DNA of 11,095 nt, taken from contig URSE01000035.1 of the NCBI GenBank assembly GCA_900550455.1, positions 1 through 11,095 on the forward strand. The letters run 5' to 3'. Positions 5,128-11,095 of the stretch are shown here, piece after piece. The stretch's first letter is position 1. Every line of letters begins with the position of its first letter. The position numbers and the translations under genes were made by a program. Source of the stretch: an uncultured Veillonella sp. (GTDB taxonomy: Bacteria; Bacillota; Negativicutes; Veillonellales; Veillonellaceae). The notes under the pieces are model-generated. The model saw only the letters and a list, made by a program, of their open reading frames with translations. It ran no database searches and was not told the DNA's origin.

Positions 5128-6504
5128 TTATTTGCGTTTAAAGGTTTCGTCATTAACCCAGTTTTCTTTTACTATTTGGCGAGCTCGCCCTACAGCCAAA
5201 GCCTTAGATGGCACATCCTTAGTAATGGTGGACCCAGCCCCTATATAGGCATAATCACCAATTTCCACAGGTGCTACCAAATTGGAATTACATCCTACAA
5301 AGGCATGGTCGCCAATACGAGTCCGGCTTTTCGTCGATCCATTGAAGTTAACTGTAATGGTACCACAGCCGATATTTACACCAGCACCCACATCGGAATC
5401 ACCAATATAGGAGAGGTGTGGGAACTTAGTTCCTTGGCCCACATTAGAATTCTTAACTTCCACAAAATTGCCAATGTGAACATCATTTCCTATAACCGTA
5501 TTAGGGCGGAGGTGAACATATGGCCCAATATCCGTGCCATCCTTAATTTGGCAGTCGTGACCATAGGTGAAGTGAATGGTATTATTATCCCCTACTTGAA
5601 CATTGGTCAAGCGCGTATGAGGACCGATTTGGCATTGACTGCCGATAACTGTATTACCTTCTAACACAGTGCCTGGATAGAGGATAGTATCTGACCCTAC
5701 GGTTACTTCCGGTGCCACATAGGTGGTAGCTGGATCAATAAGGGTCACCCCTGCTTCCATGAGTTGACGGTTCTTACGTTTTTTGAGGATAGCTTCAGCT
5801 TGTGCTAATTGGACGCGTGAGTTAACGCCCAAAGATTCTTCATTGTCCTCCATCATGTAGGCCCCAACACGATCTCCTTGTCCTACTAAAATGCCTATTA
5901 CGTCTGTAATGTACAGCTCCCCTTGCGCATTATCATCAGATAAGAGATCTAGACAAGGCCACAACTTTTTAGAGTCGAAGGCGTACATGCCAGTATTGAT
6001 TTCCTCTACAGCTAATTCTTCTGGCTTGCCATCCTTTTGTTCCACAATACGGACTACCTTACCAGAGTCGTCACGAATGATTCGGCCATAACCGGTAGGG
6101 TCATCCATATGAGCTGTTAAAACTGTAGCAGCTGCTTGATTCTTTTCATGGTCTGCCACAAGATTTTCTAAGGATTCCTTAGTTACTAATGGCGTGTCCC
6201 CACAGAGAAGCAAGATGGTCCCATCAAAGTCTCCTAAAGCAGGAAAGGCTTGCTTCATAGCGTGACCCGTACCATTTTGTTCTTCTTGAACCACATATTC
6301 AGCGCGGTCACCTAGGTATTCTTTAACTGCGTCGCCACCAAATCCAATGATGACTACATTTCGTTCTGTGCCAATGGAGGAGGCCGTTTCTAGGACCCGC
6401 TCTACCATAGCTTTACCAGCTACCTTATGCAAAACCTTTGGCAATTTGGATTTCATGCGGGTACCCTTACCCGCTGCTAGTACAACAGATGCAATATGTG
6501 CCAT
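5128..6504 (-). CDS. glmU: Bifunctional GlmU: GlcN-1-P acetyltransferase / GlcNAc-1-P uridyltransferase
   Basis: A 458-residue enzyme catalysing the last two steps to UDP-GlcNAc, the precursor of peptidoglycan and, where present, lipopolysaccharide. The N-terminal pyrophosphorylase domain (1 to about 230) has LAAGKGTRMKSKLPK (9-23), QEEQNGTGHA (73-82), CGDTP (101-105) with metal-binding D103, and EINTGMY (168-174). After a linker helix, hexapeptide repeats of a left-handed beta-helix run from about 255. They hold LRPN (332-335) and the catalytic H363 in FPHLSYIGD, the same number as in E. coli. The start at 6504 is fixed by AAGGAG (6511-6516) 6 nt upstream and by MAHIASVVLAAG aligning with the family. 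An in-frame upstream extension would run into purR and is not credible. It lies 1 nt after the purR stop. Confidence 0.96.
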   Translation of the reverse strand: MAHIASVVLAAGKGTRMKSKLPKVLHKVAGKAMVERVLETASSIGTERNVVIIGFGGDAVKEYLGDRAEYVVQEEQNGTGHAMKQAFPALGDFDGTILLLCGDTPLVTKESLENLVADHEKNQAAATVLTAHMDDPTGYGRIIRDDSGKVVRIVEQKDGKPEELAVEEINTGMYAFDSKKLWPCLDLLSDDNAQGELYITDVIGILVGQGDRVGAYMMEDNEESLGVNSRVQLAQAEAILKKRKNRQLMEAGVTLIDPATTYVAPEVTVGSDTILYPGTVLEGNTVIGSQCQIGPHTRLTNVQVGDNNTIHFTYGHDCQIKDGTDIGPYVHLRPNTVIGNDVHIGNFVEVKNSNVGQGTKFPHLSYIGDSDVGAGVNIGCGTITVNFNGSTKSRTRIGDHAFVGCNSNLVAPVEIGDYAYIGAGSTITKDVPSKALAVGRARQIVKENWVNDETFKRK

Positions 6505-6505
6505 A

Positions 6506-7330
6506 TTATTCTCCTTCTGGTTCCCATACAGGTTCGATATTAATTTCCTTAGTTCTTTCATTAATGTTATGGAAGGTAAACAAGGATTCGTAATGATCAA
6601 TTAACTTGGGATTTGGCTCTTCAGTAGCAACCAATACCCCTGTGCCAACTACTACACCATTCATTTCAGCCACCAATTCAGCCATCCCCTTAGCCGTGCC
6701 ACCTGCTTTCATAAAATCATCGACAATGAGGACCCGTGAATTAGGTGGTATGGCCCGTTTAGTAAGAGTCATAGTTTGAATGCGCTTGCTGGAGCCCGTC
6801 ACATAGTTGATGGAGATACAAGACCCCTCCGTCACCTTAGAATCGCGGCGAGCAATAACAAGGGGTTTATTAAAGGCCCTTGCAACCATAACAGCCAAGG
6901 GGATCCCCTTAGTTTCCACCGTCAAGATATAATCCGGTTGGCGGTCAGCAAAGCGGCTCATCATAATTTCCCCTAAACGGCTCATAATGTGCCAATCGTA
7001 AAGGATATCAGACATATAAATAAAGCCACCTGTAATAATGCGGTCGGGCTCCTGCATACGGGCCTGCACATCCCGCAATACCTGATTAGCTTGCGCCCCA
7101 CGACGGTGAGGTATAAAACGCACACCCCCTGCAGCTCCGGCAACAGTTTCTACCGTTCCCAATTCGAAATGATTCATGGCCCGTTTAAGGCTAGCTATAT
7201 CTTCACTCAAGGTCGATTTGGCGATACCAAAGTAGTCGCAAAATTCATTGAGAGAAATAAGTTTTTGTGGCGAATCTACCAGCATTTTGGTAAGAGCTGC
7301 AATTCGTTCCACGCGGCGTACTTTTTCCAT
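6506..7330 (-). CDS. purR: Purine operon repressor PurR (Gram-positive PRTase-fold type)
   Basis: A 274-residue repressor of the Bacillus PurR family, unrelated to the LacI-type PurR of E. coli. An N-terminal winged helix (about 1-75, with the HTH around FCDYFGIAKSTLSEDIASLK, 30-49) binds DNA. A phosphoribosyltransferase-fold domain (about 80-274) carries the PRPP loop VLIVDDFMKAGGT (200-212) and acts as a sensor: in Bacillus, PRPP releases PurR from PurBoxes. The length is close to that of the Bacillus protein. The ATG follows AAAGGAGG at about 5 nt. A promoter with a PurBox in its spacer lies directly upstream, pointing to autoregulation. It heads purR-glmU-prs-pth, so glmU and prs may also respond to purine supply. 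The yabJ and spoVG genes present in Bacillus are missing here. Confidence 0.95.
   Translation of the reverse strand: MEKVRRVERIAALTKMLVDSPQKLISLNEFCDYFGIAKSTLSEDIASLKRAMNHFELGTVETVAGAAGGVRFIPHRRGAQANQVLRDVQARMQEPDRIITGGFIYMSDILYDWHIMSRLGEIMMSRFADRQPDYILTVETKGIPLAVMVARAFNKPLVIARRDSKVTEGSCISINYVTGSSKRIQTMTLTKRAIPPNSRVLIVDDFMKAGGTAKGMAELVAEMNGVVVGTGVLVATEEPNPKLIDHYESLFTFHNINERTKEINIEPVWEPEGE
6511..6516 (-). promoter_or_regulatory. Start-deciding SD of glmU, inside the 3' end of purR
   Basis: AAGGAG on the minus strand, 6 nt before the ATG at 6504 and overlapping the last purR codons. It supports coupled translation of purR and glmU and rejects an upstream start for glmU. Confidence 0.75.
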
Positions 7331-7355
7331 GTCAGCCTCCTTTATAAATCAGTCT

Positions 7356-7384
7356 ATTATAGCATTTTAACCGAACATTAAAAA
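7356..7384 (-). promoter_or_regulatory. purR promoter, extended -10
   Basis: Minus strand: a perfect extended -10, TGCTATAAT (hexamer at 7356-7361, TG at 7363-7364). A TTTTTA at 7379-7384, 17 nt upstream, is a poor -35 and sits within the T-run of the preceding terminator. An extended -10 can work without a good -35. The expected start is near 7349, leaving a leader of about 20 nt that carries AAAGGAGG. Confidence 0.7.
7367..7379 (+). promoter_or_regulatory. PurBox (PurR operator) in the purR promoter
   Basis: TTAACCGAACATT on the plus strand fits the Bacillus PurBox consensus AWWWCCGAACWWT at 12 of 13 positions; only the first base differs. It falls in the spacer between the -10 and the -35 position of the purR promoter, where bound PurR would block RNA polymerase. 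No second clear CCGAAC/GTTCGG copy lies nearby, although Bacillus operators usually pair a strong and a weaker inverted box. Confidence 0.75.
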
Positions 7385-7429
7385 AGCATCCTTCAAAATT
7401 CTTCTGAAAATTCGAATTTTGAAGGATGC
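7380..7429 (-). terminator. Strong Rho-independent terminator after the 3D-domain gene
   Basis: A perfect 16-bp stem (7386-7401 with 7414-7429) and 12-nt loop, followed on the minus strand by six T (7385-7380). It starts 4 nt past the stop of the 3D protein and isolates purR from upstream transcription. Confidence 0.93.
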
Positions 7430-7433
7430 GTCT

Positions 7434-8030
7434 TTATTTAAGAACATATACTTTTACAGTTCGACGACCCCATTGGATTGCCTCATAGTGAGAATCCATA
7501 GCTACATCAATCATGTGTCCTTGGATAGCTCCACCCGTATCATCAGCGATAGCAAAGCCATAGCCTTCAATGAAGAGTTCTGTTCCTAAGGGGATGACGC
7601 TAGGGTCAACAGATACAAAGCCCCGCCGCAAGGCATTACCACGAGCCGTGTAGCCAGATGAATCAGCCGCAGAATAAGCGGAAGACTCCATGGTCATAAC
7701 CTTTTTATATTGGCTAGGCGCTCCATTTGCCAAAGCCCGCGTAGCAAAACGTTCATTATTCTTACGAATAAGGCCCATAAGCTTGCTATCCACAATACCT
7801 GTTACAGGCATATGACGCTCCGCCTGAAAGACTCGGACCGCATATTCCGTGTTATTACCAAAGACACCGTCCACGTTATCAATTAGATAGCCTTGGGTTA
7901 CCAACATATCTTGCAATTGTCTCACTTCGTAGCCAGAAGACCCACTTTTTAATGTATTAGCCCCTACTACTGTACCCATAAGGCAGCAGAGAGTAATCGT
8001 TAGCATTGTAATGATCGGTTTTTTAATCAT
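7434..8030 (-). CDS. Secreted peptidoglycan-binding and 3D-domain protein
   Basis: A 198-residue exported protein. Residue numbers count from the chosen ATG. A signal peptide covers 1 to about 24 (MIKKP, hydrophobic core, GTVVGA before N25). A PG_binding_1 domain follows (about 31-88: GYEVRQLQDMLVTQGYL, then DGVFGNNTEYAVRVFQ). The C-terminal 3D domain (about 110-197) has VDPSVIPLGT (141-150), IADDTGGAIQG (161-171) and MIDVAMDS (173-180). The three conserved aspartates that name the domain are there, and it ends in the usual GRRTVKVYVL. 3D domains have the double-psi barrel of MltA and occur in Bacillota wall hydrolases such as YabE and YocH; a lytic role is likely but unproven. The ATG at 8030 is chosen because GAGG is 5 nt before it; the GTG at 8036 abuts that SD. 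It is a single-gene unit with its own promoter and terminator. Confidence 0.88.
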   Translation of the reverse strand: MIKKPIITMLTITLCCLMGTVVGANTLKSGSSGYEVRQLQDMLVTQGYLIDNVDGVFGNNTEYAVRVFQAERHMPVTGIVDSKLMGLIRKNNERFATRALANGAPSQYKKVMTMESSAYSAADSSGYTARGNALRRGFVSVDPSVIPLGTELFIEGYGFAIADDTGGAIQGHMIDVAMDSHYEAIQWGRRTVKVYVLK

Positions 8031-8050
8031 AGTCACCTCACTTGTTTAAA

Positions 8051-8079
8051 ATTTTATCCTATTCTACTCCATTCGTCAA
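8051..8079 (-). promoter_or_regulatory. Promoter of the 3D-domain gene
   Basis: Minus strand: -35 TTGACG (8074-8079, 5/6), 17-nt spacer, -10 TAAAAT (8051-8056, 5/6). The expected start is about 20 nt before the ATG at 8030. The -35 begins in the A/T tract of the adjacent terminator. Confidence 0.75.
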
Positions 8080-8117
8080 AAAAGAGGCTTTCTCTTACGT
8101 GAAAGCCTCTTTTTTTT
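8078..8117. terminator. Bidirectional Rho-independent terminator after the nhaA pair
   Basis: A 9-bp GC-containing stem, GAGGCTTTC with GAAAGCCTC (8084-8092 with 8101-8109), and an 8-nt loop. It is flanked by A6 (8078-8083) and T8 (8110-8117), which can extend the stem. A U-tract follows in either direction. Here it ends the minus-strand nhaA transcript, about 6 nt past the stop. Confidence 0.88.
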
Positions 8118-8122
8118 CTATC

Positions 8123-9322
8123 TTATTTCTTTTGTAATAAAGACTGAGTCAACATGGAATCACCTTTGGTCACCTTGGTAAAGCATAGGATAAAATACCC
8201 TATCACAGCAGCTACCATAGACCCCAAGAAGACACCAGCCTTAGCTCGATTGATACTATCTACCTGACTGGAATCAAAGGCCAAGAGAGTCACAAACAAG
8301 GACATAGTAAAACCAATGCCACAGACAACGGATACACCATAAACATGGATCCACCGAGTCTGAGCCGGCATAGGTACGATTTTTGTCTTCACCAAGAGCC
8401 ACACAGTACCAAAGATACCAATTTGCTTACCCAAAACCAGAGCCAAAGCCACACCCAAAACGACAGGATGAGTCAAATCAGAAACCTGGAACCCCATTAA
8501 GGATACGCCCGTATTGGCAAAAGCAAATACGGGAACAATTAAGAGGCTGACCCAGTTGGACAAGGCATGCTCCCAATCTTCCATAGGGGAAACCTCCTCT
8601 TTTCCTATGAATGCAGTCCCGGGTATGCACATAGCAAGGATAACCCCTGCCATGGTGGCATGAAGGCCAGATTGGAATACGCAGAACCAGAGGGCTATCC
8701 CCAAGGGAATATAGGACATGGGACGAGCATAGTTCTTCTTATTTATGTAAACCAAGATTCCTATGATAACCAATGCGCCCACTAAGTAGGTCCAGTGAAT
8801 AGAGGCCGTATAGAATATGGCAATAATCAAAATAGCAATCAAATCGTCAATTACAGCGAGAGCTGTTAAAAAGACTTTCATTGCCATTGGTACCCGAGAG
8901 CCCAAGGCCGTTACAATCCCTAAGGCAAAGGCTATATCAGTAGCCGTTGGAATGGCCCATCCATGGCTATAGTTAGGATTAGCGCCTGCAATGAGGTAGT
9001 AGATCAAAGCAGGAAAGACGACCCCCATAGCCGCAGCAACACCAGGTAAGATACGTTTGCTATTCGTATTGAGTTCTCCGAAGAGAATTTCTCGTTTTAC
9101 CTCCAGCCCTACCAAGAGGAAGAATATGGCCATAAGCACATCATTAATCCATTCTTCAATCGTGAAGAAGCCTATGTGTTCTTCCAAGAGGTGGTGGTAT
9201 TGGTCAGCGAGGGGAGAATTTGCTAAGGCTAAGCCTAATACAGTAGCCCCTAATAAAAGTATCGTTGAAGTAGAAGGTGATTCAATAAATGTAGATAAGT
9301 GTTTGCGAATTTTTTTTCGCAT
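8123..9322 (-). CDS. nhaA: Na+/H+ antiporter NhaA (second of tandem pair)
   Basis: A 399-residue inner-membrane antiporter exchanging Na+ (or Li+) for H+, with about 12 membrane segments. The catalytic core is intact: TATDIAFALG with D129 (E. coli D133), VIDDLIA with D159/D160 (E. coli D163/D164) and K299 in LGKQIGIF (E. coli K300). NDVLMAIFFLLVGLEVKRE (60-78) covers the equivalents of D65 and E78. SGLHATMAG keeps the His matching E. coli H225, and WEHALSNW (250-257) keeps the Glu-His pair of the segment VIII-IX pH-sensing loop. Conversion to E. coli numbers is by eye. The ATG is preceded by AAGGAGG at 5 nt, which overlaps the stop of the upstream nhaA copy; the gap is 9 nt. The cytoplasmic C-terminal tail is Lys/Gln-rich. 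Confidence 0.95.
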   Translation of the reverse strand: MRKKIRKHLSTFIESPSTSTILLLGATVLGLALANSPLADQYHHLLEEHIGFFTIEEWINDVLMAIFFLLVGLEVKREILFGELNTNSKRILPGVAAAMGVVFPALIYYLIAGANPNYSHGWAIPTATDIAFALGIVTALGSRVPMAMKVFLTALAVIDDLIAILIIAIFYTASIHWTYLVGALVIIGILVYINKKNYARPMSYIPLGIALWFCVFQSGLHATMAGVILAMCIPGTAFIGKEEVSPMEDWEHALSNWVSLLIVPVFAFANTGVSLMGFQVSDLTHPVVLGVALALVLGKQIGIFGTVWLLVKTKIVPMPAQTRWIHVYGVSVVCGIGFTMSLFVTLLAFDSSQVDSINRAKAGVFLGSMVAAVIGYFILCFTKVTKGDSMLTQSLLQKK

Positions 9323-9331
9323 CGCGCCTCC

Positions 9332-10498
9332 TTAATCGCCATCTACTGGTTGAAATTTCTCCCTCGTATTTAAAATACGAAGTAAAGAATAACCAGCGAG
9401 GCCAGAAATAATAGAACCAATAAAGATCCCAACTTTAGCATGTTCTTGAGCTACACCAGGCTCAAAGGCCAAAAGGGAAACGAAGAGAGACATGGTAAAA
9501 CCAACGCCACATACAAGGGATACCCCGTAAACTTGAGCCCAAGAAGCATGCTTAGGCATCGGTACAAGGCCGGTCTTAACCATGACGAATACACTGGAGA
9601 ATACACCGATTTGTTTGCCTAGGAACAAGGCCAAGGCAACACCGATAACAACAGGGTGTTCAAAATCTTTAAGGCCAAAGTCGCCGAAGGAAACGCCCGA
9701 ATTTACAAAGCCGAAAAGTGGCAAGATAAGGAAGGTTACCCATTTAGAAAGGGCTCCTTCCCAAGCATCCAAAGGTGCTTCTTTGCCTTCCACAGAAGAG
9801 GTGGAAGGAATAGTCATAGCGGTGATAACACCTGCCATGGTAGAGTGGAGTCCAGATTCATGAATACAGAGCCAGAGACAGATACCCGGAATTAAATAGA
9901 AGAGAGGGTTAGTACGGTTAGTCTTATTAAAGGCCACCATAATAGCAACAATGACAGCTGCAATAGCTAAATAACCTAAATGAAGTTCTGCCGTGTAGAA
10001 AACAGCAATGACCAATACAGCAATCAAGTCATCAATAACGGCTAAGGCCGTTAAAAATACAGTTAAGCCCACTGGTACACGATTACCCAAAAGGGAAATA
10101 ACGCCAATCGCAAAGGCGATATCTGTAGCTGTAGGTATAGCCCAGCCCCTTGGTTCCACAGAACCAGCAATCAAGTAATAGATAATAGCTGGCCCCATAA
10201 CACCACAGCAAGCACCGATAGTAGGCATAAGTCGCTTAGCATTAGTATTCAGTTCCCCTACGAGCATTTCTCGTTTGATTTCAAGACCGACCAAGAGGAA
10301 GAATACAGCCATGAGAACATCATTAACCCATTCATCTACATGAAGAGGGCCCAAAGGGAATTGTAGAAAAGCAAAATAATCCCCCGCTAAGCCTGTATTG
10401 GCGATGATAACCCCGATTATAGCAGCCAAGAAAAGACAAGTCCCTCCAGCCATGGCAGAGGAGAAAAATAAACGAATATTTTGAATTAACATATACAT
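9332..10498 (-). CDS. nhaA: Na+/H+ antiporter NhaA (first of tandem pair)
   Basis: A 388-residue NhaA paralog. The core matches that of its neighbour: D126 in TATDIAFAIG, D156/D157 in VIDDLIA, K295 in LGKQIGVF, and NDVLMAVFFLLVGLEIKRE (59-77). H218 in SGLHSTMAG fits E. coli H225. It differs in the loop before segment IX: WEGALSKW (246-253) has Gly and Lys where its neighbour has His and Asn. Core segments are roughly 60% identical between the copies by eye, so the duplication is old. The ATG at 10498 is 8 nt after AGAGG; an in-frame ATG two codons on would be 14 nt away and is less likely. It should be transcribed from the divergent gap and continue into the second copy. Confidence 0.95.
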   Translation of the reverse strand: MYMLIQNIRLFFSSAMAGGTCLFLAAIIGVIIANTGLAGDYFAFLQFPLGPLHVDEWVNDVLMAVFFLLVGLEIKREMLVGELNTNAKRLMPTIGACCGVMGPAIIYYLIAGSVEPRGWAIPTATDIAFAIGVISLLGNRVPVGLTVFLTALAVIDDLIAVLVIAVFYTAELHLGYLAIAAVIVAIMVAFNKTNRTNPLFYLIPGICLWLCIHESGLHSTMAGVITAMTIPSTSSVEGKEAPLDAWEGALSKWVTFLILPLFGFVNSGVSFGDFGLKDFEHPVVIGVALALFLGKQIGVFSSVFVMVKTGLVPMPKHASWAQVYGVSLVCGVGFTMSLFVSLLAFEPGVAQEHAKVGIFIGSIISGLAGYSLLRILNTREKFQPVDGD

Positions 10499-10549
10499 TA
10501 GATAAACCTCTATTCTATTGTTTTAATTCTATAGACAGTGTTCATTTGT

Positions 10550-10578
10550 ATTTTACCATAAATCAGAGATTCCCTCGA
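10550..10578 (-). promoter_or_regulatory. Possible promoter of the nhaA pair
   Basis: Minus strand: an extended -10, TGGTAAAAT (hexamer 10550-10555, TG at 10557-10558), with a weak TCGAGG 17 nt upstream (10573-10578, 3/6). A leader of about 45 nt is too short for a known sodium riboswitch. The -35 region overlaps that of the divergent plus-strand promoter. Confidence 0.4.
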
Positions 10579-10603
10579 TATCTTATAAAAAATTATGTAT
10601 AAT
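10575..10603 (+). promoter_or_regulatory. Promoter of the ECF S-component gene
   Basis: Plus strand: -35 TCGATA (10575-10580, 4/6), 17-nt spacer, perfect -10 TATAAT (10598-10603). The expected start is near 10610, about 30 nt before the ATG. I see no riboswitch-sized leader, so a FMN or TPP riboswitch is unlikely at this promoter. Confidence 0.6.
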
Positions 10604-10641
10604 CTAAGTATTAGTTTCAATCCCTTATTAAAGGAGCACCT

Positions 10642-11095
10642 ATGAAAAGCAACTTAAAAACGATGACTCTAGCTGCCGTATTTATGGCGCTTGTCATCAT
10701 TTTATCTACTGTATCAATTCCCGTCCCAGGTGGCCATCTCTATTTCAATGATACAGTTATCGTCCTAGCGGCCCTCCTCTTCAAGCCTCGTGAGGCCTTC
10801 ATTATCGGCGGTCTAGGCGCCTTCCTAGGTGATTACTTTTTCTATCCTGCCCCTATGTTTGTCTCCTTGGTAACCCATGGCCTGCAAGCCTTTGTTATCG
10901 CTAGCCTTAGCTCAGTCGGCCATAGCCGACAATCCAAATGGAAAGTCCTCCTATGTATCCTAATAGGTGCCGTTATTATGACTACTGGCTACACCCTAGG
11001 AAGAGCTTTTGTCTATGCCTCTCCAGCAGTAGCTATAACCAAACTTCCATTTGAGATCTTACAAGCTATGATTGGTCTTGTCTTAGGCTACCTTA
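10642..11095 (+). CDS. ECF transporter S component, cut by window end
   Basis: The only plus-strand gene. 151 codons are visible and no stop is reached. It begins MKSNLKTMTLAAVFMALVII after AAGGAG (10631-10636) at 5 nt. The protein is strongly hydrophobic, with about five membrane segments in view. Segment 1 has the A12-x3-A16 spacing of S components, thought to contact EcfT. IPVPGGHLYFND (26-37), LAALLFKPREAFIIGGLGAF (42-61) and the Asp that follows fit the ECF-type riboflavin/vitamin S-component family. That family also includes members for other vitamins and precursors, so the substrate is undecided. It would bind a micronutrient at the membrane and dock on a shared EcfA-A'-T module; those genes are not in view. 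The assignment rests on family pattern, not a search. Confidence 0.72.
   Translation, partial: MKSNLKTMTLAAVFMALVIILSTVSIPVPGGHLYFNDTVIVLAALLFKPREAFIIGGLGAFLGDYFFYPAPMFVSLVTHGLQAFVIASLSSVGHSRQSKWKVLLCILIGAVIMTTGYTLGRAFVYASPAVAITKLPFEILQAMIGLVLGYL

Noticed and set aside
5176..5664. 162-codon open frame on the plus strand inside glmU
   Set aside because: It is antisense to the hexapeptide-repeat region. The regular codon pattern of those repeats keeps the opposite frame open. No RBS or family signal is seen.
6505..6600. 32-residue N-terminal extension of GlmU reaching into purR
   Set aside because: The family N-terminus aligns with MAHIASVVLAAG, a good SD lies 6 nt before that ATG, and the extension would overlap the conserved 3' end of purR.
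9440..9895. Plus-strand open frames of 60-93 codons within the first nhaA copy
   Set aside because: They are shadows of a gene with all NhaA motifs intact. They overlap each other and carry no credible start.
10499..10549. Sodium-responsive riboswitch before nhaA
   Set aside because: The leader is about 45-50 nt with no multi-stem structure evident. The known sodium riboswitch motif is larger.
10604..10641. Vitamin riboswitch before the ECF S component
   Set aside because: From the predicted start only about 30 nt of leader remain, too short for FMN, TPP or similar aptamers, and none of their conserved sequences are seen.
1..11095. CRISPR arrays, tRNA/rRNA genes, insertion sequences, phage or defense genes
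   Set aside because: I saw no regularly spaced repeats, tRNA-like cloverleaf, transposase or integrase coding, or terminal inverted repeats anywhere in the window.

Overview
The window looks like chromosomal DNA of a Bacillota (Firmicutes) bacterium. The gene orders purR-glmU-prs-pth and YaaO-type decarboxylase-tmk are both known from Bacillus and relatives. The yabJ, spoVG and ctc genes that Bacillus carries in the first cluster are missing here. The stacked NhaA antiporters, the Gram-positive-type PurR and a 3D-domain cell-wall protein would fit an anaerobic Negativicutes (Veillonellaceae-like) host. The genus is an inference. Individual lines I counted in the core region are about 47% G+C, and the left 1.1 kb is visibly more AT-rich.

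All genes but one are on the minus strand, so the text follows transcription from right to left. At the right edge a plus-strand ECF-transporter S component (10642 onward, cut by the window) diverges from a tandem pair of nhaA sodium/proton antiporter genes (10498-8123). The nhaA pair ends at a bidirectional terminator. Next is a secreted peptidoglycan-binding plus 3D-domain protein (8030-7434) with its own good promoter and a strong terminator. Then comes purR-glmU-prs-pth (7330-3456): the purine repressor, the bifunctional UDP-GlcNAc synthesis enzyme, PRPP synthetase and peptidyl-tRNA hydrolase, closed by a terminator. A near-consensus PurBox lies inside the purR promoter, so autoregulation is likely. 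PRPP, the product of Prs, is the known effector of PurR in Bacillus.

The next unit is an Orn/Lys/Arg decarboxylase with a tightly spaced thymidylate-kinase-like gene (3366-1208). The last unit (1138-127) is the least ordinary part. It encodes a predicted exported rhodanese, a 67-residue exported Cys/His-rich miniprotein that overlaps it by ATGA, and a DUF4236 protein with a four-Cys zinc ribbon and a C-terminal membrane segment. This AT-rich, cysteine-heavy three-gene unit has its own promoter and no known joint function. It is the best candidate here for something undescribed.

Several starts were moved inward from the longest reading frame on the basis of Shine-Dalgarno position and family N-termini (tmk, glmU, the 3D protein, the DUF4236 protein). 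The starts of pth (TTG) and the rhodanese (GTG) are non-ATG.
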